Source: Prevotellaceae bacterium
GTDB taxonomy: Bacteria > Bacteroidota > Bacteroidia > Bacteroidales > Bacteroidaceae
Assembly (NCBI GenBank): GCA_028726625.1
Contig: JAQYPT010000086.1
Location: forward strand, 1 to 49,268
Direction: 5' to 3'
Length of the DNA stretch: 49,268 nucleotides
Part shown: positions 26,965 to 35,873 of the stretch, in pieces
How the letters are laid out: every line of letters starts with the position of its first letter
How positions within the stretch are numbered: the stretch's first letter is position 1
The notes under the pieces: model-generated
What the model was told of the DNA's origin: nothing
The model's database searches: none
What the model saw: the letters and a program-made list of their open reading frames with translations, nothing else
Position numbers and translations under genes: made by a program

Positions 26965-27008
26965 GCAAAAAATGGTTGCACAGGCAGGTGTAAACGGTAA
27001 AGTTTTGC

Positions 27009-27016
27009 TATCTTTG
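27009..27016 (+). promoter_or_regulatory. -7 element for the YfhO-like gene
   Basis: TATCTTTG on the plus strand lies 30 nt before the ATG at 27047. It supports that start over an in-frame upstream codon at 26972. It is back to back with the mtnN -7 element, about 45 nt away. Confidence 0.6.
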
Positions 27017-27046
27017 TGCCTAAATCTTAACATAAAACAGCTATTC

Positions 27047-29551
27047 ATGGAAGCTTTGAAGAAATATGGGTTGGATGTCGCCGCCATCGTCTTGTTCGTC
27101 TTGATTTCATTCGCTTATTTCGTTCCAGCCAGTCTGGAAGGGCGTATTTTGTTCCAGCATGATGCTTCGGCAGGAAAGGGTCTTGGGCATGAACAAACAG
27201 AATATTATCAACGAACAGGTGAACGAACCCGATGGACTAATTCGGTGTTCGGGGGTATGCCCACCTATCAAACGGCTCCGTCGTACAAAAGTACCGACAC
27301 ACTGAGCAAGGTGATGAACGCTTACCACCTGTGGTTGCCCGAAAATGTGTGGTATGTGTATGCCTATTTGCTGGGTTTCTACATCCTGTTGCGTGCTTTT
27401 GATTTCCGCAAGGAGCTGGCTGTTTTGGGTTCTGTTATTTGGGCTTTCTCCAGTTATTTCTTCATTATCATTGCTGCCGGACACATCTGGAAAGTGATGG
27501 CCTTGGCCTATCTGCCGCCAATGATTGCTGGCATTGTTCTTAGTTATAGGGGAAAATATCTCTGGGGATTCATCCTGACGGCCTTGTTTACCGCCTTTGA
27601 GGTGAAGGCCAACCATGTGCAGATGACCTATTATTATCTGTTTATTATCTTCTTCATGGTTATCGCTTTCTTGGTTCAGGCTGTGAAAGACAAGCAGTTG
27701 GCACGGTTTGGTAAAGCATCAGCCGTGTGTATCGCAGCTGCTGCCATCGGTATCTGCATCAACCTGAGCAACCTGTATCATACATGGGAATACAGTCAAG
27801 AGTCGATGCGTGGCAAAAGCGAACTGGTGAAGCCCAACTCGGCCAACCAAACCAATAGCGGCTTGGAGCGCGACTACATCACTCAGTGGAGTTATGGCAT
27901 TGGTGAAACATGGACGTTGCTTATACCCAATGCCAAAGGTGGGGCATCTGTTCCGCTCTCAATGAACGAAACCGCCATGAAAAAGGCTGATCCACAGTTC
28001 ATGGAAATCTATCAACAGATAGGCCAATACTGGGGTGAACAACCTGGAACCAGCGGTCCTGTTTATGTTGGCGCATTTGTCATGATGCTCTTCATCTTGG
28101 GGCTGTTCATCGTGAAAGGGCCTATGAAGTGGGCTTTGTTGGCAGCTACCATCCTGTCTGTCATGTTGTCGTGGGGTAAAAACTTCATGCCGCTTACTAA
28201 TTTCTTCATCGATTACGTACCCATGTACGCCAAATTCCGAACCGTGGCGTCGATATTGGTTATCGCAGAGTTTACTATTCCGCTGTTGGCCGTGATGGCA
28301 TTGAAGAAAATAATCGACGAACCCGAACTGTTGAACAAACGCTTGAAATACGTATATATCAGCTTTGGCCTCACGGCTGGGTTCTGTTTGCTGTTTGCAC
28401 TGATGCCAACAGTGTTCTTCTCAGACTATATTTCCGCTGCAGAGTTGGAGGCTATGAAGAATATTCCTTCCGAATATCAGGGTGCGCTGCTGACAAATCT
28501 TCGTGCCATGCGACAAGCTATCTTCACAACAGACTGCTGGCGTTCGTTTGTGATCATCCTCATTGGTACCCTGTTTTTACTGCTTTACAAGGCAAGGAAA
28601 ATACGTACAGCATGGCTCATCGGTGGTCTTACCCTGTTGTGCTTGGTAGATATGTGGGCTGTTAACAAGCGTTACTTGTACGACAGTATGTTTGTTGAAA
28701 AGAGTGTGCGTGAAAACCCCATCGAAATGACACCCACCGACAAGCAAATCCTACAGACCAAAGAACTCGACTATCGTGTGTTGAATCTCTCAACGAGTAC
28801 CTTTAACGAGAACGAAACCAGTTATTTCCACAAGAGCATTGGTGGTTATCATCCTGCCAAGTTGCGCCGTTATCAGGAAATGATAGAGGCTTATATCGCT
28901 CCTGAAATGCAAAACCTGATGAAAGGAATTATGGATGCTCAGGGCGACATGACGCAATTGAATGGCGATAGCATTTCGCCTGTGCTGAATATGCTGAACA
29001 CTAAGTTCTTCATCATGCCATTGCAGGGCGGACAAACCGTTCCGCTCAAAAATCCATACGCCTTTGGTAATGCGTGGTTTGTTGATAAATTGACGTATGT
29101 GGATAATGCCAATCAGGAAATTGAACGTATCGGAAAGATGAATCTTCGTACTGAGGCTGTAGCTGACAAGAAGTTTAAACAACAACTTGGTGAGGCCGTT
29201 GCGCAAGACCATTCGTCGGTAGTAACGCTGCAGAAGTATGAACCCAACCAACTAACCTACCAGGTAGAGTCGAGCAAAGGTGGCGTGGTGGTGTTCTCTG
29301 AGATTTATTATCCGGAATGGACGGCCACAGTTGATGGCGAGGAGGTGCCAGTTGGTCGGGTTAATTACATACTTCGTGCCATCCAGGTGAAACCCGGTAA
29401 GCATACGGTGGTGTTGAGTTTCTTCCCGAAATCAGTCAATCGTACGGAAACCATCGCGTATATTTCCTTTGCTTTGTTGGTGGTACTGATTATCTTGGTA
29501 TGCTTCAACGAGTTTCGTAAGCGTAAACAGAAGGAAGAAAAGCAAGCGTGA
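27047..29551 (+). CDS. YfhO-family multi-pass membrane protein
   Basis: An 834-residue protein starting MEALKKYGLD with a first hydrophobic helix at once. About twelve membrane helices occupy the first two thirds. A soluble C-terminal domain of roughly 220 residues follows, then a last helix and a basic tail (FRKRKQKEEKQA). Recognisable YfhO-type features are the extracytoplasmic RWTNSVFGGMPTYQ loop, GHIWKVMALAYLPP, and the C-terminal VVFSEIYYPEWTATVDGEEVPV domain. YfhO proteins resemble GT-C glycosyltransferases and affect cell-envelope polymer glycosylation in Gram-positives; the role in Bacteroidetes is not established. It is probably a single-gene unit, with the ABC-F gene 70 nt downstream. 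Confidence 0.85.
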   Translation: MEALKKYGLDVAAIVLFVLISFAYFVPASLEGRILFQHDASAGKGLGHEQTEYYQRTGERTRWTNSVFGGMPTYQTAPSYKSTDTLSKVMNAYHLWLPENVWYVYAYLLGFYILLRAFDFRKELAVLGSVIWAFSSYFFIIIAAGHIWKVMALAYLPPMIAGIVLSYRGKYLWGFILTALFTAFEVKANHVQMTYYYLFIIFFMVIAFLVQAVKDKQLARFGKASAVCIAAAAIGICINLSNLYHTWEYSQESMRGKSELVKPNSANQTNSGLERDYITQWSYGIGETWTLLIPNAKGGASVPLSMNETAMKKADPQFMEIYQQIGQYWGEQPGTSGPVYVGAFVMMLFILGLFIVKGPMKWALLAATILSVMLSWGKNFMPLTNFFIDYVPMYAKFRTVASILVIAEFTIPLLAVMALKKIIDEPELLNKRLKYVYISFGLTAGFCLLFALMPTVFFSDYISAAELEAMKNIPSEYQGALLTNLRAMRQAIFTTDCWRSFVIILIGTLFLLLYKARKIRTAWLIGGLTLLCLVDMWAVNKRYLYDSMFVEKSVRENPIEMTPTDKQILQTKELDYRVLNLSTSTFNENETSYFHKSIGGYHPAKLRRYQEMIEAYIAPEMQNLMKGIMDAQGDMTQLNGDSISPVLNMLNTKFFIMPLQGGQTVPLKNPYAFGNAWFVDKLTYVDNANQEIERIGKMNLRTEAVADKKFKQQLGEAVAQDHSSVVTLQKYEPNQLTYQVESSKGGVVVFSEIYYPEWTATVDGEEVPVGRVNYILRAIQVKPGKHTVVLSFFPKSVNRTETIAYISFALLVVLIILVCFNEFRKRKQKEEKQA

Positions 29552-29590
29552 TTGTGCTGTTAAGAAGCACAGCGTTGAAGGAGGATAATA

Positions 29591-29598
29591 TAACTTTG
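29591..29598 (+). promoter_or_regulatory. -7 element before the ABC-F gene
   Basis: TAACTTTG fits the Bacteroidetes -7 motif and lies 23 nt before the ATG at 29622. The -33 element is unclear. Confidence 0.5.
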
Positions 29599-29621
29599 CG
29601 ACTAAATTTAATGAGATTTTC

Positions 29622-31583
29622 ATGGTATCAGTAGAAGGTTTGATGGTAGAATTTGGAGTGAAACCCTTGTTCCGTGACGTGAGTTTTGTCATCAATGAGC
29701 GTGATAGAATTGCATTGGTGGGCAAGAACGGGGCTGGTAAATCTACCTTACTCAAGATTCTTAACGGCCAACAGAAACCTACTGCGGGTGTTGTTTCTGT
29801 ACCTAAAGACACCACCATTGGTTATCTTCCGCAGGTGATGAAGATAGCCGATGACACAACTGTCAAGGAAGAAACGCGAAAGGCTTTTTCTGATAGCATG
29901 CGCATGAAGGAACACCTGGAGCACATGCAGAACGAATTGGGCAACCGTACCGACTATGAGAGTGCGTCGTACATGGAACTGGTGGAGAAGTTTACGCAGG
30001 AACATGATCGCTATTTGATGATGGGCGGCGAGAACTATGAGGCCGAAATGGAGCGAACACTCACCGGACTGGGCTTTACTCAGGCCGATTTTGACCGTCC
30101 TACGTCCGAGTTCTCTGGTGGTTGGCGTATGCGAATCGAACTGGCGAAGATTTTGTTGCGTCGCCCTGATGTGCTTTTGCTGGACGAACCTACCAACCAT
30201 CTCGACATTGAATCGATACAATGGCTCGAACAATTTCTCGCTCAATCAGCTAAAGCAGTGGTGCTTGTCAGTCACGACCGTGCTTTTATCAATAATGTAA
30301 CCAACCGTACGATAGAGATTACTTGTGGCCACATCGAAGACTATAAAGTAAAATACGATCAATATGTCGTTTTACGCGCCGAGCGAAGAGAGCAACAATT
30401 GCGTGCCTATGAAAACCAACAAAAAGAAATAGCTGACACAAAAGCTTTCATTGAGCGTTTCCGTTATCAAGCAACCAAGGCCATTCAGGTGCAACAGCGC
30501 ATCCGTCAACTAGAAAAGATAGAACCCATTGAAGTTGATGAGGTGGATAACAAACGCATGCACTTGAAGTTTCCTCCATGCCTTCGAAGTGGCGATTACC
30601 CTATTATTTGTGATGAACTTCGCAAAGATTATGGCTCTCATACGGTGTTTAAAGATGTTACTTTCACCCTTAAACGTGGGGAAAAGGTTGCCTTTGTTGG
30701 TAAAAACGGCGAAGGTAAATCTACCTTGGTCAAATGTATCATGGGTGAGATTCCGTATACCGGCACACTGAAGGTTGGTCACAACGTGCAGATAGGCTAT
30801 TTCGCACAGAACCAAGCACAGCTGCTGGATGAGGAACTGACGATTTACGAAACGATTGACCGTGTAGCAACGGGTGACATGCGGCTGAAAATCAACGACC
30901 TGTTGGGTGCATTTATGTTCGGTGGCGAAACGTCTGAGAAGAAAGTTAAGGTGCTATCGGGTGGCGAACGCAGTCGGTTGGCGATGATACGCTTACTCTT
31001 GCAACCCGTCAACCTGCTCATTCTTGACGAGCCTACCAACCATTTGGACATGCCATCAAAAGATGTTTTGAAAGAGGCCATACAGGCTTTCGATGGCACG
31101 GTGATACTGGTGAGCCACGACCGCGACTTCCTCGACGGCCTGGTGAGCAAGGTTTACGAGTTCGGTGGCGGACAGGTGAAAGAACATCTGGGTGGCATCT
31201 ACGATTTCATCCGCAGTCATGCGCAGGCAATGGGTGATGACGCTGACAACCATAGCATCGATTCTCTTTTGCACACAAACGCACAGTCAAGTGCATCACA
31301 ACCATTGCAAGCTGCTTCAAAAACAGAAAAGAGTGGGGCTGAAGAATATCTCCAGCGGAAGGAACAGCAAAAGAAAGTACGCAAACTAAAACGAAGCATC
31401 GAGGAGAGTGAAGCTAAAATTGCTTCCATGGAAAAGCGTATCACCGAACTAAACACCATTCTCTCACAACCAGAAGATGCGTCAAACATGGAGTTGGTCA
31501 CTGAATACACATCCGTTCAACGGGCATTGGATGCGGAAAACGAACGATGGATGGAGCTTAATGAGAAAATGGAAAAACTGTGA
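29622..31583 (+). CDS. ABC-F family ATPase (ribosome-associated type)
   Basis: A 653-residue soluble protein with two ABC domains and no membrane segment. Domain 1 has Walker A GKNGAGKST (about 34-42), signature SGGWRMR and Walker B LLLDEPTNHLD. A charged linker follows (ERREQQLRAYENQQKEI...). Domain 2 has Walker A GKNGEGKST, signature SGGERSR and LLILDEPTNHLD. A C-terminal coiled coil (about 565-653, rich in Glu and Lys) ends the protein. ABC-F proteins act on the ribosome in translation quality control or antibiotic protection. The closest named type is probably Uup or YdiF, which I cannot decide by eye. Its stop codon is the first unit of a heptamer repeat. Confidence 0.93.
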   Translation: MVSVEGLMVEFGVKPLFRDVSFVINERDRIALVGKNGAGKSTLLKILNGQQKPTAGVVSVPKDTTIGYLPQVMKIADDTTVKEETRKAFSDSMRMKEHLEHMQNELGNRTDYESASYMELVEKFTQEHDRYLMMGGENYEAEMERTLTGLGFTQADFDRPTSEFSGGWRMRIELAKILLRRPDVLLLDEPTNHLDIESIQWLEQFLAQSAKAVVLVSHDRAFINNVTNRTIEITCGHIEDYKVKYDQYVVLRAERREQQLRAYENQQKEIADTKAFIERFRYQATKAIQVQQRIRQLEKIEPIEVDEVDNKRMHLKFPPCLRSGDYPIICDELRKDYGSHTVFKDVTFTLKRGEKVAFVGKNGEGKSTLVKCIMGEIPYTGTLKVGHNVQIGYFAQNQAQLLDEELTIYETIDRVATGDMRLKINDLLGAFMFGGETSEKKVKVLSGGERSRLAMIRLLLQPVNLLILDEPTNHLDMPSKDVLKEAIQAFDGTVILVSHDRDFLDGLVSKVYEFGGGQVKEHLGGIYDFIRSHAQAMGDDADNHSIDSLLHTNAQSSASQPLQAASKTEKSGAEEYLQRKEQQKKVRKLKRSIEESEAKIASMEKRITELNTILSQPEDASNMELVTEYTSVQRALDAENERWMELNEKMEKL

Positions 31584-31636
31584 ACTTTGAACATTGAACT
31601 TTGAACATTGAACTTTGAGGTTTGAACTGTGAACTA
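31581..31636 (+). repeat. Heptamer tandem repeat (TGAACTT/TGAACAT) starting in the ABC-F stop codon
   Basis: Eight consecutive 7-nt units run from 31581: TGAACTT, TGAACAT, TGAACTT, TGAACAT, TGAACTT, TGAGGTT, TGAACTG, TGAACTA. The TGA of the first unit is the stop codon of the upstream gene. Confidence 0.9.
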
Positions 31637-31652
31637 TCAACTTATTGACTAT

Positions 31653-31692
31653 CAACTTGTAAACTCGTAAACTCGTAAACTTGTAAACTAAA
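31653..31692 (+). repeat. Octamer tandem repeat in the leader of the M13 peptidase gene
   Basis: Units CAACTTGT, AAACTCGT, AAACTCGT, AAACTTGT, AAACTAAA run head to tail and end 14 nt before the ATG at 31707. The same unit in the same sense orientation lies before luxS. Confidence 0.88.
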
Positions 31693-31706
31693 AAACTTTA
31701 AAACTT

Positions 31707-33734
31707 ATGAAACATTTATTTCCAATCATGATGTTAATGGTGGCTCCCACGATGGGGATGGCACAATCAAAATCGGGGCTTGTCGAGGCTAATTTTGACA
31801 AGTCTGTCCGCCCAGCCGATGATTTTTACCAGTTTGCCACGGGCGGATGGCAGAAGAAACATCCGCTGCCAGCGGCTTATTCACGCTTTGGCAGCTTCGA
31901 CCAACTGGCTGAAGACAATAACAAGCGAATTAACACCATCTTGGGTGAGTTGCAGAAGAAGACGTACAAGAAAGGTACGATGGAGCAAAAGCTGTCCGAC
32001 TTCTACAAGCTCGCCATGGATGCCGACCGGCGTAACAAGGAAGGTATCACCCCGGTGAAACCCTTGTTGGATGAGATGGAAGCCGCCAAAACTAAGAAAG
32101 ACCTGGAGCAACTGCAATTGAAGTATGCCGCTCAGGGATATGGTGTTTCTTTTGGTTCTTACTTCGCTGCTGACGAAAAGAATGTGACGATGAACATTCT
32201 GAACGTCAGTCAGGGTGGATTGACATTGGGTCAGAAAGACTATTACCTCAACAACGACGCGGCCACCATTGCCATACGCGACGAATATAAGAAGCACATC
32301 GCGCGCATGTTCAGCCTCTATGGATTCGATGAGGCGCAGGCTCAGGCAAAGGCGGACATCATTTTCAAAACCGAAACAGCACTTGCGTTGATTTCAAAGA
32401 GCATGACGGAGCTTCGCGACCCACAAGCCAACTACAACAAGATGACCTTGAAAGAGTTCAAGGCCAATTACCCCAACATCAACCTTGAAGGCATGGCCAA
32501 TGCAGAGGGCGTGAAGAGTGAGTACATCCAGACGATGGTTGTCGGCCAACCGTCATTCCTGGAAGGATATGACAAGCTGTCGGCTGCTGCTACGGCCGAC
32601 GATTTGCGTGCGCTGATGGAGTGGGATGTCATCATGTCGTCATCAAGCTATCTCACCGATGCAATTCGTGAGGCCAACTTCAACTTCTTCGGTAAGACCA
32701 TGAGTGGCCGCAAGGAGGATTATCCACTGTGGAAACGTGCCACCAACCAGGTTGAGGCACAGATGGGCGAGGCACTCGGCAAGATGTACGTAGCCCGTTA
32801 TTTCCCCGAGAATTCTAAAAAGAAAATGGAGAACTTGGTGCGCAATCTGCAAATTGCATTGGGCCAACGTATTGATGCACAAACATGGATGAGCGATACA
32901 ACCAAGGCCGAAGCACATAAGAAGTTGGATAAATTCTATGTCAAGATTGGCTATCCTAACAAGTGGCGCGACTATTCTAAGTTGAACATCGACCCTGCTA
33001 AGTCGTTCTATGAGAACGTTATGGCATGCCGCCAGTTCGCACACGAAAATCATATTGCCGAGCGTGCCGGTAAGCCAGTTGACCGTGATGAGTGGTTCAT
33101 GACGCCGCAAACCGTGAACGCCTACTACAATCCCACCACCAACGAGATTTGTTTCCCAGCGGGAATCCTGCAATATCCGTTCTTCGACCCTAAGGCCGAC
33201 GAGGCCTTCAACTATGGTGCCATAGGCGTGGTGATTGGTCATGAGATGACACACGGATTTGATGACCAAGGTCGTCAGTACGATGCCAATGGCAACATGA
33301 ACGATTGGTGGACTGCCAACGATGCGAAAGGCTTCAACGAGCGAGCCGACATGTATGCCGATTTCTTCTCCAATATCAATGTTTTGCCCGACCTCAAGGC
33401 CAACGGACGCTTCACGTTAGGTGAGAATTTGGCCGACCACGGAGGATTGCAGGTTAGTTTCTTGGCTTATAAGAACGCCACGGCGAAGAAGCCTTTGAAG
33501 ACGAAAGATGGCTTCACGGCCGATCAGCGTTTCTTCCTGGCCTATGCAGGCGTGTGGGGACAGAACATCACCGAGCAGGAGATACGCAACCGCGTGAAGC
33601 GTGATCCCCATGCGTTGGGCAAGTGGCGCGTCAATGGTGCACTGCCTCACGTTGACGCTTGGTACGAGGCTTTCAACGTGAAAGAAGGCGACAAGCTTTT
33701 TATTCCGAAGAAAAACCGCTTGGACTTGTGGTAA
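31707..33734 (+). CDS. pepO: M13-family zinc endopeptidase (neprilysin/PepO type)
   Basis: A 675-residue secreted metallopeptidase. The signal peptide is MKHLFPIMMLMVAPTMGMAQ, and FDKSVRPADDFYQFATGGW is the M13 N-terminal block. The zinc site is HEMTH (residues 512-516) in VVIGHEMTHGFDDQGRQYD, with the third ligand Glu573 and Asp577 in GENLADHGGL. NAYYNPTTNEICFPAGILQ is the substrate-binding block. All catalytic residues are present and length is normal. It should act in the periplasm or outside the cell on oligopeptides. Translation begins after an octamer repeat leader, and a strong terminator follows. Confidence 0.95.
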   Translation: MKHLFPIMMLMVAPTMGMAQSKSGLVEANFDKSVRPADDFYQFATGGWQKKHPLPAAYSRFGSFDQLAEDNNKRINTILGELQKKTYKKGTMEQKLSDFYKLAMDADRRNKEGITPVKPLLDEMEAAKTKKDLEQLQLKYAAQGYGVSFGSYFAADEKNVTMNILNVSQGGLTLGQKDYYLNNDAATIAIRDEYKKHIARMFSLYGFDEAQAQAKADIIFKTETALALISKSMTELRDPQANYNKMTLKEFKANYPNINLEGMANAEGVKSEYIQTMVVGQPSFLEGYDKLSAAATADDLRALMEWDVIMSSSSYLTDAIREANFNFFGKTMSGRKEDYPLWKRATNQVEAQMGEALGKMYVARYFPENSKKKMENLVRNLQIALGQRIDAQTWMSDTTKAEAHKKLDKFYVKIGYPNKWRDYSKLNIDPAKSFYENVMACRQFAHENHIAERAGKPVDRDEWFMTPQTVNAYYNPTTNEICFPAGILQYPFFDPKADEAFNYGAIGVVIGHEMTHGFDDQGRQYDANGNMNDWWTANDAKGFNERADMYADFFSNINVLPDLKANGRFTLGENLADHGGLQVSFLAYKNATAKKPLKTKDGFTADQRFFLAYAGVWGQNITEQEIRNRVKRDPHALGKWRVNGALPHVDAWYEAFNVKEGDKLFIPKKNRLDLW

Positions 33735-33760
33735 GTCACTCAGATTTTTGAAATAATCAT

Positions 33761-33806
33761 ATCCACTCATTTGAGCATTAGTTTCTCAAGTGAGTGGATT
33801 TTTTCT
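33761..33806 (+). terminator. Terminator after pepO
   Basis: ATCCACTCATTTGAG (33761-33775) pairs with CTCAAGTGAGTGGAT (33785-33799), 15 bp with one wobble and a 9-nt loop, followed by TTTTTTC. Confidence 0.85.
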
Positions 33807-33974
33807 TGACAGTCGTTCACGATTTTCTTGAACGCACGTGATTTGCAAGCAATCCGATGCCGAGTGTATTTCAATGGAATGAAACGCAAGGGAAAGACTG
33901 TTCGTTGTTTGAGTTGAAATAGTTGAAAATCAGTTATTTATAGAAAAACGTGTTGATTGCATCGTCCGCGTTCA

Positions 33975-34062
33975 TCAAACTCATTGACTTTGGACTGCAA
34001 ACCCATACATATTGGAGGCCAAACTCCATGACTTTGATGCCCAAACTCCATGACTTTGAAAA
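33975..34062. repeat. Repeat array B: four 22-nt palindromic units
   Basis: Units of exactly 22 nt start at 33975, 33997, 34019 and 34041. Two of them read CCAAACTCCATGACTTTGA plus 3 nt. It is the same family, strand, unit length and copy number as arrays A and C. Confidence 0.87.
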
Positions 34063-34259
34063 TGCGGTCAAGCTCTCTTTGAAAACACTGTCAATGAGAT
34101 GTTTATGAAACGGTGGCTTTTTTTGCGGAAAGGGTGGTGATGCACAGGGGTGCATTCGCCATTCGCCCAGTTATTTTTAGAGTGTTTGCCCGGTTGTGTA
34201 AAGAATGATTAAGAGGATGTGCGATGGCTGAAAGCTGCTGACATAGCGAATCTTCAAGT

Positions 34260-35018
34260 TCAATCCGTGTGGGCTTTGAGCACGCGGTGAGGCATGCGTC
34301 CATGTCCCAACAAGTCGATGGGGCAGCCGAGGTGTTGCTCCAGCTCAACCATCGACAGCTCCGTGTCGGGGTGGTAGTGTACGTTGTGGTTGACACAGGC
34401 CACGGCCTTCACGTTTTGCAGGATAGAGCCTATGTCGTGGCTCACGATGATGATGGCGCAATCGCGGTTGATGTCGTTGAGCATTTGGTACATCTGTTCT
34501 TGGAATTGCCTGTCAATGTATGTGTTGGGTTCATCTAAAATCAGCACTTCTGGCCGTGCTACAATGGCGCGAGCCAGCAACACACGCTGCAACTGGCCAC
34601 CACTCAGGGTGCCGATGGCACGCCGGCGCAGTTCGGTGAGCTGCATTCTGTCGAGCGTTTCGTCCACCATGTGGTGGTGCTTGGACGTGAATGGTGAGAA
34701 CAATTTCTTCTGTCCGCTCAGTCCCGACAGCACTACTTCCTGCACCGAGATGGGGAATTTCTTGTCAATGTCGTTGTATTGTGGGAGATAACCCATGCTG
34801 ATGTGGTCTGCAAGTGTTCCGTTTCGGTAGAACTTAATTTGTCCCTCGCTCGGTTTTTTCAGACCGATGATGAGTTGTACAAGGGTAGTTTTGCCACCAC
34901 CATTCGGTCCGATAATGCCCAGAAAGTCGTGATCGTACACGGTGAGGTTCACGTCTTGCAGAACTGTTTTCGGTCCGTATGCCGCGCTGATGTTTTCTAA
35001 TTGGATGATGGGTGTCAT
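34260..35018 (-). CDS. znuC: Metal ABC transporter ATP-binding protein (ZnuC-like)
   Basis: A 252-residue ABC ATPase: Walker A GPNGGGKTT, Q-loop GYLPQYNDID, signature LSGGQLQRVLLARAI, Walker B VLILDEPNTYID and switch His in SHD. The PNTYID variant after Walker B and the overall size fit the ZnuC/MntB class. It begins 4 nt after the binding-protein gene (positions 35019-35022 between them). No permease gene is adjacent; the ABC-3 permease at 8383-9213 is the only candidate in the window. The C terminus after residue 200 carries several His residues (NHNVHYH). The metal is inferred from the binding protein. Confidence 0.88.
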   Translation of the reverse strand: MTPIIQLENISAAYGPKTVLQDVNLTVYDHDFLGIIGPNGGGKTTLVQLIIGLKKPSEGQIKFYRNGTLADHISMGYLPQYNDIDKKFPISVQEVVLSGLSGQKKLFSPFTSKHHHMVDETLDRMQLTELRRRAIGTLSGGQLQRVLLARAIVARPEVLILDEPNTYIDRQFQEQMYQMLNDINRDCAIIIVSHDIGSILQNVKAVACVNHNVHYHPDTELSMVELEQHLGCPIDLLGHGRMPHRVLKAHTD

Positions 35019-35022
35019 GCGG

Positions 35023-35850
35023 TTATTTTAGTTTTTTGGCAATACTTACCATTTCTTCGCTCCAATTGTGGCTCAAAGGGTTGATGGTTATCGTTTCTGC
35101 ACCCACCTCTTGACTGACAATTTTCGTGCTTCTGGTTTCAAACTGCTTCTGCACAAACATCACTTTCACCTTCTTGTCCTTGGCCAGCTGGATGGTCTTT
35201 TTCAGTTGGGCGGCACTGGGTTCGCGACCTTCTTCCTCCACCGGGATTTGTAATAGCTCGTAGTCGCGGGCAAAGTAGGTGAGGGCAGGGTGGTCAATGA
35301 GAAAAGCTTGCGACTTTTCACGCGTGAGCTGTTCGCGCAGTCGCATGTCGGTAGCCTCAATGGTGTCTATCAAGGCTTCGTAATTTCGCCTGTATGAGGC
35401 GCTGTCTCGTGCATTGATGCAGACCAACGCTTGGTAGATGTTTCGTGCAATTTGCTTTGCGTTGTTGGTGCTCATCCAGGTATGTGGATCAGTAACGCCG
35501 TGTGAAGAGTGGGCCAACTCAATGCCTTCAGACGAATCGATGATGATGGTATGCGGCGCGTTCTGGCTCAGTTTTTTCATCCATGTGCGCTCAAAACCAA
35601 TGTTTCCCACCTTGATGTACAGGTCGCTCTCGGCCAACTTCACCATTTGTTGGGGGGTTGGTTCGTAGGTTTCGGGGTTTCCTCCCTGGGGAACCATGGT
35701 GTTTACAACAAACTTGTCACCAGCAATTTGTTCGGTGAAATAACGAAGTGGTTCTATGGTCACCGTGATTTTTCGCCTCGTGTCTTGCGGGTTGGTGTTG
35801 CAAGATGCGAGAATGAGCGCAACCGTGAGCAGCAGAAGGTATTTTTTCAT
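35023..35850 (-). CDS. znuA: Zinc/manganese ABC transporter substrate-binding lipoprotein (ZnuA/TroA-like)
   Basis: From the ATG at 35850 the product (275 residues) begins MKKYLLLLTVALILASC, a lipoprotein signal. An ATG 12 nt upstream (35862) is an alternative start. Cluster A-I features include VTIEPLRYFTEQIAGDKF, VPQGGNPETYEPTPQQM, DPHTWMS with the metal-ligand His, and DHPALTYFARDY. A His/Gly-type metal loop is nearly absent; only SSHG occurs before DPHTW. One usual His ligand (PHxYEP in many ZnuA) is replaced by PETYEP, so the metal site is atypical. It pairs with the ATPase directly downstream. Confidence 0.88.
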   Translation of the reverse strand: MKKYLLLLTVALILASCNTNPQDTRRKITVTIEPLRYFTEQIAGDKFVVNTMVPQGGNPETYEPTPQQMVKLAESDLYIKVGNIGFERTWMKKLSQNAPHTIIIDSSEGIELAHSSHGVTDPHTWMSTNNAKQIARNIYQALVCINARDSASYRRNYEALIDTIEATDMRLREQLTREKSQAFLIDHPALTYFARDYELLQIPVEEEGREPSAAQLKKTIQLAKDKKVKVMFVQKQFETRSTKIVSQEVGAETITINPLSHNWSEEMVSIAKKLK

Positions 35851-35873
35851 TGAGTGTGTCATGTATGTAATGC

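Larger units (their letters stand above)
33735..34259. other. Convergent intergenic region between pepO and the ABC ATPase gene
   Basis: It holds the pepO terminator (33761-33806) and repeat array B (33975-34062). From 34063 to 34259 I see no gene or clear structure; short ORFs there run through the repeats and lack coding character. Confidence 0.6.

Noticed and set aside
32643..33269. 208-residue minus-strand frame opposite pepO
   Set aside because: It covers the M13 catalytic region in antisense and has no independent start signal.
34103..34396. 97-residue minus-strand frame beyond the ABC ATPase gene
   Set aside because: It is partly inside the ATPase gene in another frame and shows Thr/Ser/Cys-rich non-coding character.
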